Of a stretch of DNA of 64,000 nt, positions 7,757 to 15,815 are shown piece after piece. This stretch comes from Microbacterium sp. LWH7-1.2. Lineage in GTDB: Bacteria > Actinomycetota > Actinomycetes > Actinomycetales > Microbacteriaceae. The position numbers were made by a program, and so were the translations under genes. Every line of letters begins with the position of its first letter. Position 1 is the first letter of the stretch. The notes under the pieces are model-generated. The model saw only the letters and a list, made by a program, of their open reading frames with translations. It was not told where the DNA came from and ran no database searches. The stretch lies in contig NZ_CP151637.1 of the NCBI RefSeq assembly GCF_038397755.1, positions 3,720,001-3,784,000 on the forward strand. The letters run 5' to 3'.

Positions 7757-9246
7757 CCGAGCAGGAAGGCGCCCGGCTCCGGGCGCGAGGGATCCGCAAG
7801 AGCTATGGCGGCGTGCACGCGCTCAAGGACGTCAGCATCACCCTCGCGCCCGGTCGGGTTCACGCCCTGCTCGGGGAGAACGGTGCCGGCAAATCCACTC
7901 TCGTGAACATCCTCTCCGGCACCATCCGCCCTGACGATGGTGACATCCAGGTCGATGGGCAGACCGTGCAGCTGGGCGGCCCACAAGCCGCGCAGCGTCT
8001 CGGGATCCGAACGGTACATCAGGAGCTGGAACTGGCTGGTCCGCTCGCCACGGCAGAGAACATCTACCTGGGTCGGTTGCCTCGCAAGGGACCAGTCGTC
8101 AGCTTCTCCCGGCTTGCCAGCGACACCGTCCGGGTCCTGCGGACGCTCGGGAGTGAGATCGGGCCGCAGGCCCGCGTCGACGCTCTCCCGGTCGCCGAGC
8201 AGCAAGTGGTAGAGATCGCCCGTGCCCTGTCCGCACACCCTGCGGTGCTGATCCTGGACGAACCGACCGCCGCGCTGCCTCCGCGCGAGATTGACCAGTT
8301 GCTCGAGCGAATCCGCGCTCTTGCAGCGTCTGGTGTCGCCGTCCTATACATCAGCCACCGGCTCGACGAGGTCATGCAGGTCAGCGATGACGTCACCGTG
8401 CTTCGCGATGGTCGGGTGGCTCTCCACGCGCCAGTGACTGGGCTGACGAAGGCGGACGTCGTCCGGGCGATGCTGGGAGTCGATGTCGGCGCCTTCGCCG
8501 CCCCGGAAGCACGAGACTTCGGCAACGTCGCCGTCTCCGTCCGCGGTCTGAGCGCACCAGGCGCCCGACTTGAGGAACTTGATCTCGTGGTCGGTCAGGA
8601 AGAAATCGTGGGAGTCTTCGGACTTCCCGGGAGCGGACACGATGCGGTAGCCAGTGCACTGTATGGCACGCTGCCGGCGACGGCCGGGCAGGTCGATCTT
8701 CTCGGCGCGAGCAAGTTGCCGAGCAGCCCCCGCGACGCAATCGCCCGCGGCATCGGACTGGTGCCGGCTGACCGCAAGAACGAGGGCCTCGCGCTGAAGC
8801 TGAGCGTCCTGGAGAACCTGATGATGGTGCTGCAGCCGCGGCACGCCGGCGGGGTGCTCGTGGATCGTAAGCGCGCACGTTCCCTGGCGAACGCGCTCGC
8901 CGACGACTACCGCATCAAGATCGCCGACCTGTCCGCACCGGTCGGCTCTCTCAGCGGCGGAAACCAGCAAAAGGTGGTGCTCGCCCGGTGGGCGGCTACC
9001 GGCGCTGTCCGTCTCCTGCTGTTGTGCGAGCCGACCCGCGGCGTCGACGTCGGTGCCAAGACCGAGATTCACCGCTTGCTGCGCAGCCAGGCTGCCGCAG
9101 GCACACCTGCCCTTCTCGTCTCCTCCGACCCTGAGGAGACCATCGCGCTGTGCGACCGGATCTACGTCGTACATGCCGGCCGAGTGGCCGCCGAGTTCGC
9201 CGCGGGCCAGGCGACTCCCGCGCTTCTGACTGCGGCCGCGCTCTGA
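7753..9246 (+). CDS. Sugar ABC transporter ATPase, duplicated domain (RbsA-like)
   Basis: The 497-residue protein has two nucleotide-binding domains. The first carries Walker A GENGAGKST (near residue 43) and Walker B VLILDEPTAALPP. The second is degenerate, with GLPGSGHDAVAS in place of a Walker A but an intact LSGGNQQKVVLARW signature. This tandem arrangement is standard for RbsA/MglA/XylG proteins of the sugar-uptake family. It energises the permease encoded next. The ATGA overlap with the binding-protein gene implies translational coupling. Confidence 0.9.
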   Translation: MTEQEGARLRARGIRKSYGGVHALKDVSITLAPGRVHALLGENGAGKSTLVNILSGTIRPDDGDIQVDGQTVQLGGPQAAQRLGIRTVHQELELAGPLATAENIYLGRLPRKGPVVSFSRLASDTVRVLRTLGSEIGPQARVDALPVAEQQVVEIARALSAHPAVLILDEPTAALPPREIDQLLERIRALAASGVAVLYISHRLDEVMQVSDDVTVLRDGRVALHAPVTGLTKADVVRAMLGVDVGAFAAPEARDFGNVAVSVRGLSAPGARLEELDLVVGQEEIVGVFGLPGSGHDAVASALYGTLPATAGQVDLLGASKLPSSPRDAIARGIGLVPADRKNEGLALKLSVLENLMMVLQPRHAGGVLVDRKRARSLANALADDYRIKIADLSAPVGSLSGGNQQKVVLARWAATGAVRLLLLCEPTRGVDVGAKTEIHRLLRSQAAAGTPALLVSSDPEETIALCDRIYVVHAGRVAAEFAAGQATPALLTAAAL

Positions 9247-9258
9247 GAGGACTCGACC

Positions 9259-10251
9259 ATGCACACAGCCACCAACGTGGAACCAGCCCCCACCGCCACC
9301 CGCCGAGGAGTCTCCGGGCTGCTACGGCAGCAGGACACCGCACTGCTGCTGGTCCTGCTTCTGCTGATTGTCGCGTTCTCGCTCGCGTCGCCTTACTTCT
9401 TCAGCGCACGCAACTTGTCCAACGTGCTGCTGAGCGCATCCATCATCGGCACGATGTCTGCGGTAGCGACCCTGGTCGTCGTCAGCGGCGCGCTGGACCT
9501 CTCGATCGGTTCGATTGTCGCCCTCACCTCGGTGTCGGCAGCGCTGCTCACCTATGACCTGCAATGGCCTCCCGGTCTGGCCATCCTCGCCGCACTCGTG
9601 ATCGGTGCACTTGCCGGAGCACTCAACGGTGTGCTGGTTACGGTGCTGCGCATAAATCCCATCATCGCGACCATCGGCACACTCTCCGTGTTCCGTGGCC
9701 TCGCGTTCGTGTTCAGCAACGGCCGTGACATCCCGGTGCTGGATCCCATCTCGGACTATCTCGGGTTCGAACGCATCCTCGGCATCCCCGTCTCGGTCCT
9801 CATTATGATTGCGGTCTTCATCGTGACGTGGTGGGTGGCGAAGTACACCCCGTGGGGACGGAATGTCTACGCCGTCGGCGCCAATCCGCGGGCAGCCAGG
9901 CTCGCTGGCGTGGGAGTCGGCGGGATTCGCATGGGCGTGCTCGTAGCCAGCGGCCTGGTCGCCGCCATCGCGGGCATCCTCCTGAACGGTCAGGCCGGCT
10001 CCGCCACCCCCAGCGCCGGGGTCGGTTACGAGCTGCAGGTGCTCACGGCAGTGCTTCTGGGTGGCGCCAGCCTTACGGGCGGGGAAGGGCGCGTCACCCG
10101 GACATTCATCGGCGTGCTCATCATCAGCGTCATCAACAACGGGATGACACTGCTGTCGGTTCCGTCGTACTACCAGACCATCGCCAACGGGGCCCTCCTC
10201 TTGGTGGCGGTTGCAATCGACCAGTTCCGAACCAAAGCCGGATACCGATAG
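9259..10251 (+). CDS. Sugar ABC transporter permease (RbsC-like)
   Basis: The 330-residue integral membrane protein has about ten hydrophobic segments. SGALDLSIGSIVAL near residue 75, PIIATIGTLSVFRGLAFV near residue 133, and YAVGANPRAARLAGVGV with a downstream GGASLTGGEG loop are family hallmarks of RbsC/AraH permeases. It forms the pore with the RbsA-like ATPase. GAGAGGACTC precedes the ATG. It completes a binding protein-ATPase-permease set under the 6699 promoter. Confidence 0.9.
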   Translation: MHTATNVEPAPTATRRGVSGLLRQQDTALLLVLLLLIVAFSLASPYFFSARNLSNVLLSASIIGTMSAVATLVVVSGALDLSIGSIVALTSVSAALLTYDLQWPPGLAILAALVIGALAGALNGVLVTVLRINPIIATIGTLSVFRGLAFVFSNGRDIPVLDPISDYLGFERILGIPVSVLIMIAVFIVTWWVAKYTPWGRNVYAVGANPRAARLAGVGVGGIRMGVLVASGLVAAIAGILLNGQAGSATPSAGVGYELQVLTAVLLGGASLTGGEGRVTRTFIGVLIISVINNGMTLLSVPSYYQTIANGALLLVAVAIDQFRTKAGYR

Positions 10252-10272
10252 ACCGACCGTTGGAGGCTGCCC

Positions 10273-10593
10273 ATGCTTGAGCACATCCTCATCATCAGCG
10301 CCGGCGACCTGCCGCGAGAACCCTTGGAAGACGCGCTGAACCGCTTCGCCCGCGACATCCACGACTGCCCAGGCCTGGTATCCATCAGCTGGGGACGAAA
10401 CGTGAACCCGACCGGTCTGCAACGCGGGTGCGACTACGTCTGCTCGGCCCTGCTCGACAGCATCGATACGCTGCAGACCGACTACTGGAACCACCCCGCC
10501 CACCACGTCCTTCTCGAGGAGCTCCCGGCGCTATGTGCGGAGCGATTCGCGCTGGACTTCGACGTCGCGGAAGGTGAAACCCATGGCCGCTGA
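10273..10593 (+). CDS. Dabb (stress-response A/B barrel) family small protein
   Basis: The 106-residue protein begins MLEHILIISAGDLPREPLED and contains a WGRNVNPTGLQRGCDYVCSA strand and an HPAHHVLLEELPAL segment. This order fits the dimeric ferredoxin-like Dabb family, in which an edge strand and a conserved histidine region line a hydrophobic pocket. Members include olivetolic-acid-cyclase-like enzymes and stress proteins of unknown role. It overlaps the enoyl-CoA-hydratase-like gene by 11 bp, so the two probably act on the same intermediate. No catalytic assignment can be made. Confidence 0.65.
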   Translation: MLEHILIISAGDLPREPLEDALNRFARDIHDCPGLVSISWGRNVNPTGLQRGCDYVCSALLDSIDTLQTDYWNHPAHHVLLEELPALCAERFALDFDVAEGETHGR

Positions 10594-11284
10594 GACTCTG
10601 ACCGTCACTCGAGAGGGAAAAGTCGCCTGGCTCGCTCTCGACCGTGGGGAGCGGAACCTGCTGGACGCGGAGCTCGCTCGCGCCCTTGCGGACGCGGTTG
10701 CCGACCTCGATGCGGAAGAGGTCGAAGCGCTTGTGCTGACCGGCGCCGGCAACGTGTTCTGCGGGGGCGCGGACGGCCCACACCTGCGCTCCACTGGTAC
10801 GGCGCGCGAGTTCGCTGACGCCGCGGTAGACCTGTTCACGCTGCTGTCTGAGGTGAAGGCGCCAGTGGTGGCGGCGGTCAACGGGGACGCCCTGGCCGGC
10901 GGGTTCGGACTCGCGTGTGCGGCGGACATCGTCTTGGCCGTCGAGGGGGCTTCGCTGGGAACCATCGAGGCGAAGCTGGGCACCTGGCCGATGATTGCGC
11001 AGGTGCCCGCCAGCCGGCGTGTGCCGGTGAAGGCGGGGTTGCGCAACGCTCTCACCGGGGTTCCGTTCACCACCCGGGAGGCGAAGGACCTCGGCATCAT
11101 CGACGAGATCGTGCCTGATGGCGACCTGCTCCGTGCGCGGGTGACGCAGATCGTCCGCGAGGCCACGGTGGGCGGAGATGCGGCCCGCCGCGGCAAGCCG
11201 ATGCTCGTCGGCCTGTATGCGGGCAACTATCGCGCAGACCTGCAGGCAGCCGCCGACGCGTTCGTCGACGTGTTCGGAGCCTGA
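10583..11284 (+). CDS. Enoyl-CoA hydratase/isomerase family protein
   Basis: The 233-residue crotonase-fold protein has GAGNVFCGGADGPHLRS near residue 50, one oxyanion-hole strand, and VNGDALAGGFGLACAADIVL near residue 100, the second oxyanion glycine region. In most hydratases a Glu follows shortly after; here a GTIEAKLGTWPMI segment is present, so the reaction type is uncertain. ATG 10583 has AAGGTGAAA before it. It is the last gene of the locus A transporter operon and is convergent with the GntR gene 20 bp away. A CoA-bound or lactone-like intermediate is plausible but unproven. Confidence 0.8.
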   Translation: MAAETLTVTREGKVAWLALDRGERNLLDAELARALADAVADLDAEEVEALVLTGAGNVFCGGADGPHLRSTGTAREFADAAVDLFTLLSEVKAPVVAAVNGDALAGGFGLACAADIVLAVEGASLGTIEAKLGTWPMIAQVPASRRVPVKAGLRNALTGVPFTTREAKDLGIIDEIVPDGDLLRARVTQIVREATVGGDAARRGKPMLVGLYAGNYRADLQAAADAFVDVFGA

Positions 11285-11304
11285 GCCCTTCTTGCTGGGC
11301 TCCG

Positions 11305-12045
11305 CTATCGCACGTGCAGGTGCGCGAGCATGGCGGAGTGGTGCGAGTGCACGCACTCGCGCATGGCCATCGCGTCGCGGTTCTCTAGCGCCTCGAGCAT
11401 CGCGATATGCACCTCGTCGGGTCGATCCGCCCCTGACAGGAGCCAGTCAGGCGTCTCACCAGACTCGATCCAGGCGCGGTATGTGTTACTCACGGCAGCG
11501 TTGTGCACCGCCTCGAACATCATCGCCATGTACTTGTTCTGACCGGCCCGGACAATCGCGGCATGGAACAGCGCGTCGGCGGCGACCCAGCTCGCCGCCG
11601 ACCCGGCGGCCGTCATGCGCTCCAGCGCGCCGCGCACCCGCGCGACGTCTTCGGCGGTCGAGTTTGACGTGGCCAGGCTGGTTCCGCGGTCTTCCAGCAG
11701 CAGCCGCAAGTCCAGGAGATGGTCGAGCGAGTCGTCGTTGACTTCCATCATCAGCTGCATCGACTGCGCGATGAGGTGTTCGGGTCGACGCATGACGTAC
11801 GCCCCGGACCCCGGACGGATGTCCACTAGACCCATCATCGACAGCGTCCGCAGCGCCTGAGCCACGATGGGCCGGCTGGCGCCGAGCTGCGATGCCAGTT
11901 CCCGCTCGGACGGCAAGCGGGTGCCTTCCTGAAGGTCGTTCTTGAGGATGATTGACCGGATCTGCTCCACCACCTCATCCGCGAGTCGGCTGGCCGAGAC
12001 CGGGCGAACTGCAGGAAAAACGGGCAACGCGTTGGTGTCCGCCAT
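11305..12045 (-). CDS. GntR/FCD (FadR-type) regulator of locus A
   Basis: The 246-residue protein has a winged helix with LQEGTRLPSERELASQLGAS and RPIVAQALRTLSMMGLVDIR (residues 36-75), followed by PGSGAYVM and an FCD domain containing DALFHAAIVRAGQNKYMAMM. The ATG at 12045 is preceded by AGAAAGGAAGC on the minus strand; in-frame codons farther upstream would read through the promoter. It is divergent from the transketolase genes, and the shared operator motif at 6737 and 12149 is the likely target. The inducer is probably a sugar-derived acid, by family habit. Confidence 0.9.
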   Translation of the reverse strand: MADTNALPVFPAVRPVSASRLADEVVEQIRSIILKNDLQEGTRLPSERELASQLGASRPIVAQALRTLSMMGLVDIRPGSGAYVMRRPEHLIAQSMQLMMEVNDDSLDHLLDLRLLLEDRGTSLATSNSTAEDVARVRGALERMTAAGSAASWVAADALFHAAIVRAGQNKYMAMMFEAVHNAAVSNTYRAWIESGETPDWLLSGADRPDEVHIAMLEALENRDAMAMRECVHSHHSAMLAHLHVR

Positions 12046-12111
12046 CTGCTTCCTTTCTTGTGGCCAATCGGTGGGGTCTGACCATTTTACTGGCCGTAAC
12101 TCTCCGACGGA

Positions 12112-12167
12112 TTGACAGTGGAGGGCTACAGGTCTATTGTCAAGTGGCATAGCCACCTAGCCACTAG
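12112..12167 (+). promoter_or_regulatory. Transketolase promoter with GntR-type operator
   Basis: TTGACA at 12112-12117 and TATTGT at 12135-12140, spaced by 17 bp, form a strong promoter. ATAGCCACCTAGCCACTAG at 12149-12167 follows immediately and matches the motif at 6737-6755. GTGGC at 12144-12148 adds a partial inverted repeat. Binding here would block transcription start. Confidence 0.75.
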
Positions 12168-12180
12168 AATGGGAGTAGCT

Positions 12181-12984
12181 ATGACGACGACGTCGACACC
12201 GGTGAGAGACACGGTCTCGTTGGCCCGTGGCATCCGCCGACGTGCGGTGGAGATGGTTGCTCCGCAAGGATTCGGCTACCTGGGGCAGGCGCTGTCCAGT
12301 GCAGAGACGGTCGCCGCTCTCTACGGCAGCTATTTGCGCCCCGGAGTGGACCGCTTCATCTGCTCTCCGGGGCACTACATCATCGCGGCGTACGCCGCCG
12401 CCGCGGAGGTCGGTCTCCTCAGCGAGGAGCAGCTGCTCACCTACGGGCAAGACGGCTCCGAGCTCGAGGCCATCGGCACGGAGCGGACCCCGCTGGTCGA
12501 CCTGACGTGCGGTTCACTCGCCCAGGGACTTTCAGGCGCTGCGGGATTCGCGTACGCCGACCGGCTCCTTTCGCGAACCGGAGGACGTGTCTACGCCCTC
12601 ATCAGCGACGGTGAGCTGGAGGAAGGTCAGGTGTGGGAGGCGGCCATGTTCGCCGCTCACCACCGACTGGCCAGCCTCGTGGTCATCCTCGACGCGAACA
12701 ACTCCCAGGTGGACGGTCCGGTCGACACCATCACGACCATCGAGCCGATTGCCGACAAGTGGACGGCATTCGGATGGCATGCCATCGACATCGACGGGCA
12801 CGACGTGGATGCGGTGCACGCGGCGTTCGAGAGTGCGCTGAACGATGAGCGCCCGTCGATCATCATCGCCCGCACCTCCACCGTTCACGGACTTGATGTG
12901 CTGCCGCCGGACGCGGATGGTCATTTCATCAAGCTGCCAGCCGAGTTGGCCGCTGCAGCCCGAGAGGAACTCGCTGATGCATAA
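12181..12984 (+). CDS. Transketolase-like protein, N-terminal (ThDP) subunit
   Basis: The 267-residue protein covers the ThDP-diphosphate-binding half of transketolase. RFICSPGHYIIAAYAA is the N-terminal SPGH motif, GSLAQGLSGAAGFAYADRLL the GSLGxGLSxAxG motif, and ISDGELEEGQVWEAAMFAAH with LVVILDANNSQVDG forms the GDGE-x(n)-N ThDP/magnesium motif. ATG 12181 follows GGGAG. Split transketolases transfer two-carbon ketol units and occur in pentose, apiose and sulfosugar routes. It overlaps the next gene by 8 bp, indicating a 1:1 complex. Confidence 0.9.
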   Translation: MTTTSTPVRDTVSLARGIRRRAVEMVAPQGFGYLGQALSSAETVAALYGSYLRPGVDRFICSPGHYIIAAYAAAAEVGLLSEEQLLTYGQDGSELEAIGTERTPLVDLTCGSLAQGLSGAAGFAYADRLLSRTGGRVYALISDGELEEGQVWEAAMFAAHHRLASLVVILDANNSQVDGPVDTITTIEPIADKWTAFGWHAIDIDGHDVDAVHAAFESALNDERPSIIIARTSTVHGLDVLPPDADGHFIKLPAELAAAAREELADA

Positions 12985-13981
12985 GCCGCCCTACGCGACC
13001 GAAGTCAAGCCGTACGGTCGAGCTCTGGTCGAGCTCGCCGAGCGGCGCGACGACGTCATCTGCCTCTCCGGTGACCTCACCCGCCAGACGGAGATCGACC
13101 TGTTCCAGGAACGGTTCCCGGAGCGCTTCGTGCACGCCGGTATGGCCGAGGCGAACATGATCAGCATGGCCGGGGCGATGGCGCGCGAGGGGCTGCAGCC
13201 TTTCGTGCACACTTTCGGTGTGTTCGCCACGCGGCGTCCCTACGACCAGATCGTCAACGCGGTCGCGTACCCGAACCTTCCGGTGCGACTCGTGGGCTTC
13301 ATGCCTGGCATCTCCAGCCCGGGCGGCCCCAGTCACCAGGCCATCGAGGACGTTGCCATCATGCGTGCTCTGCCGAACTTCACAGTCATCGACGTAGCAG
13401 ACGCGGTCGAGATCGCGCAGGTCGTGCCTCAGCTGGCCACAATCCCCGGACCCGTGTACTTGCGGCTCAAGCGTGGCGAGATCCCGGTGATCTTCGAGGA
13501 GGACCACAAGTTCCGCCTCGACGAGGCGCACGTTCTCACCGAGGGGGATGACGTCGCTCTGGTCACGAACGGGATGATGCTGGCGGCGAGCCTGGATGCT
13601 GCCCGGACGCTGGCAGACGCCGGCATCGGGGTACGGATCGTGCATGTGCCGGTGGTGAAGCCTCTGGATGCGGCAACGATTCGCCAGGCGGTGGAGCAGA
13701 CCCGTGTGGTGGTCACCGCGGAGAACCACTCCGTGATCGGTGGCCTGGGGTCCGCCGTCGCCGAAGTGGTCGCCGAAGCCGGCCTTGGTCGCCCGCTTCG
13801 CCGGGTCGGGATGCAGGACACCTTCGCTGAGGGCTCACGCACCGCACCGTACCTGTTCGAGAAGTACGGCCTCTCCACGCAGGCGCTCATCGACGCGATC
13901 TGGGCGCACCTGCGCCGCGACGGCGCGGCGCCCATCGCCGAACGCCACGAGCTCGCCGTAGGCGAGTACCAGCCGGTCTAA
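12977..13981 (+). CDS. Transketolase-like protein, C-terminal (Pyr) subunit
   Basis: The 334-residue partner carries the pyrimidine-binding and C-terminal domains. DDVICLSGDLTRQTEID is followed by RFVHAGMAEANMISMAGAMA, where the Glu of the AEAN motif activates the thiamine cofactor. FGVFATRRPYDQIVNAVAYP and PGISSPGGPSHQAIEDVAIM match transketolase C-terminal families. The Rossmann-like last domain starts near residue 190 (LTEGDDVALVTNGMMLAAS). Start at ATG 12977 is fixed by the overlap with the N-subunit stop. Its substrate probably derives from the sugar imported by the locus A transporter. Confidence 0.9.
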   Translation: MHKPPYATEVKPYGRALVELAERRDDVICLSGDLTRQTEIDLFQERFPERFVHAGMAEANMISMAGAMAREGLQPFVHTFGVFATRRPYDQIVNAVAYPNLPVRLVGFMPGISSPGGPSHQAIEDVAIMRALPNFTVIDVADAVEIAQVVPQLATIPGPVYLRLKRGEIPVIFEEDHKFRLDEAHVLTEGDDVALVTNGMMLAASLDAARTLADAGIGVRIVHVPVVKPLDAATIRQAVEQTRVVVTAENHSVIGGLGSAVAEVVAEAGLGRPLRRVGMQDTFAEGSRTAPYLFEKYGLSTQALIDAIWAHLRRDGAAPIAERHELAVGEYQPV

Positions 13982-14023
13982 CCCCGGCGCCCGACTGCCT
14001 CTTGGATGAAGGAACCGAACGAT

Positions 14024-15340
14024 ATGACCACCACTCATCTTCAGACGCCTGTCTCCTCTCCCGGCGCGATCATGGGCGTCGACTGGGAGGAGCGGGTCAA
14101 TTTCGCTCGCCTCCGTGACGAGCGCCTCGCCCGTGCTCAGGCTGAGCTGGAGCGCTCCTCGCTCGGTGCGCTGATCCTGTTCGATATGAACAACGTCCGA
14201 TACACCACCGCCACCCACATCGGGAACTGGGCGCGGGACAAGCTGTTCCGGTGCGTGCTGCTGATGCGCGGCCACGACCCCATCCTGTGGGACATCGGCT
14301 CGGCGGCCCGCCAGCACAAGATGCACGCACCGTGGCTGGACGAGGAGAACTGGCGCGCCGGCCTGTCGACGTGGCGCGGCTCCATCCCCGAGGAAGTGGG
14401 CGTTGAGGTCGGGAACGCCAAGCGGATCGCCGACATCCTGCGCGAGAACGGTCTGCAGAACGATCCCATCGGAATCGACGTCGTGGAGATCCCGGTGTTG
14501 CGTGCGTTCGAGGGCGAGGGCCTGCACATCGTCAACGGCCAGGACCTCATGCAGCGGGCTCGGCGCATCAAGACCGTGGACGAGATCGCCCTCCTCTCGC
14601 ACGCCGCGGGCATGGTGGACGCCGCCTACGACGAGCTCTACCGGTTCCTGCACGTCGGCGTCCGCGAGAACGACGCGGTGGCGCTGGTCAACCGTGTGCT
14701 CTACGAGCTCGGCTCGGAAGAGGTCGAGGCCGTCAACGCCATCGCCGGCGAACGCTGCTCCCCCCACCCGCACGTATTCTCCGACCGGATGATGCGCCCC
14801 GGCGACACGGCGTACTTCGACATCATCCACTCCTTCAACGGCTACCGCACCTGCTACTACCGCACGCTCAACATCGGCAGCGCGAACGCCAATCAGCGCG
14901 ACGCCTACACCCGTGCCCGCGAGGCAATCGACGCCGCCATCGACCAGGTCAAGCCCGGCGCATCCAGTGCCGACATCGCTCGCGCCTTCCCATCGGCAGC
15001 CGACCTCGGCTACCACAGCGAGGAAGAGGCGTTCGGTCTGCAATACTGCCACGGCATCGGCCTCTCACTGTGGGAGCAGCCGCTCATCAGCCGGTACCAC
15101 TCGCTCGAGCACCCGGTGGAGATCGAAGAGGGCATGGTGTTCGCCCTCGAGACGTACTGGCCTACCAAGGACGGCTCGTCCGCGGCCAGAATCGAAGAAG
15201 AGGTCGTCGTGACCAGCGAGGGCTGCAAGGTCATCACGCGCTTCCCGGCCGATGAACTCCTCGTCGCAGGCACCCGCTACTGGAACGGTCACTCGTTCAA
15301 CACGAACAACCTCGGAACGGGCATCCGTCAGAACGTGTGA
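14024..15340 (+). CDS. M24 pita-bread-fold protein, paralogue 1
   Basis: The 438-residue protein has an N-terminal creatinase-like domain (residues 1-180) and a C-terminal pita-bread domain. SPHPHVFSDRMMRPGDTAYF and HGIGLSLWEQPLISRYHSLE are typical M24 motifs. Metal ligands expected for peptidases are Asp, Asp, His, Glu, Glu. Here the first Asp (14819-14821), His, and both Glu (FALETYW, RIEEEVVV) are present, but the second Asp, 11 residues after the first, is Cys (14852-14854). M24 relatives include creatinases, ectoine hydrolases and DMSP lyases, so it need not be a peptidase. A paralogue at 31886-33268 shares the Cys. Confidence 0.8.
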   Translation: MTTTHLQTPVSSPGAIMGVDWEERVNFARLRDERLARAQAELERSSLGALILFDMNNVRYTTATHIGNWARDKLFRCVLLMRGHDPILWDIGSAARQHKMHAPWLDEENWRAGLSTWRGSIPEEVGVEVGNAKRIADILRENGLQNDPIGIDVVEIPVLRAFEGEGLHIVNGQDLMQRARRIKTVDEIALLSHAAGMVDAAYDELYRFLHVGVRENDAVALVNRVLYELGSEEVEAVNAIAGERCSPHPHVFSDRMMRPGDTAYFDIIHSFNGYRTCYYRTLNIGSANANQRDAYTRAREAIDAAIDQVKPGASSADIARAFPSAADLGYHSEEEAFGLQYCHGIGLSLWEQPLISRYHSLEHPVEIEEGMVFALETYWPTKDGSSAARIEEEVVVTSEGCKVITRFPADELLVAGTRYWNGHSFNTNNLGTGIRQNV

Positions 15341-15382
15341 CGAGCCACGCTGCGCTCCGCTCGACGTGAGCGAACGCGCCGG

Positions 15383-15430
15383 GCGAGGCTCGCGAGTGTG
15401 TACTAGAGCTGAACATGGTGCGAGCCTCGC
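15383..15430. terminator. 11-bp inverted repeat downstream of M24 gene
   Basis: GCGAGGCTCGC at 15383-15393 pairs exactly with GCGAGCCTCGC at 15420-15430 across a 26-base loop. It lies 43 bases after the M24 stop. With no T-run, it could be a weak terminator or the scar of a lost element. Confidence 0.35.
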
Positions 15431-15536
15431 TTACGCTGAGAACACAGTCGGCGTCAAGAACATCGTCACGAAGTCTCGCTCGGGGAGTCCGCGGACGGCC
15501 GCCCGTTCGTCGAGCAACATCCGAGGAGACACCGCA

Positions 15537-15815
15537 TGAGCTCGAAGGCACCGGTTAAGGCCGAGGCGGCCGCGTTCTCGCACTCGTCAAGGACAACCCT
15601 CCCCTCGACACGCAGACCGCGACGAAGAACCGGGCGGATCTGGTGCACGCGTTGCCGCTGACGGGCCGTCGGTCCCGCCGTGGCACAGGTGGTGGACACG
15701 CAGATCGTCGGCGTCGGGGTCAGGGTGTATGCCGTGTCGGACTTACCCGACCAGCCGTGCGTGGTCTACTTCGACGGCGGAGGATGGGTGCTCGGAGATG
15801 TCGAGCTGGCTGACT
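15537..15815 (+). pseudogene. Acetyl-esterase-type alpha/beta hydrolase, 5' scrap
   Basis: Across three frames this stretch encodes ALVKDNPPLDTQ, NRADLVHALPLTG and VRVYAVSDLPDQPCVVYF with DGGGWVLGD. Together these match the N-terminal part of HSL/Aes-type esterases, whose oxyanion motif is HGGGWVxGD. At least two frameshifts break it, and the His of HGGG is Asp. The segment then joins a different hydrolase gene, so it is a truncated relic. Confidence 0.65.

Noticed and set aside
12181..13981. Naming the split transketolase as apulose-4-phosphate transketolase
   Set aside because: Split subunits fit, but no apiose isomerase or kinase is present, and transketolase substrates cannot be told from motifs alone.
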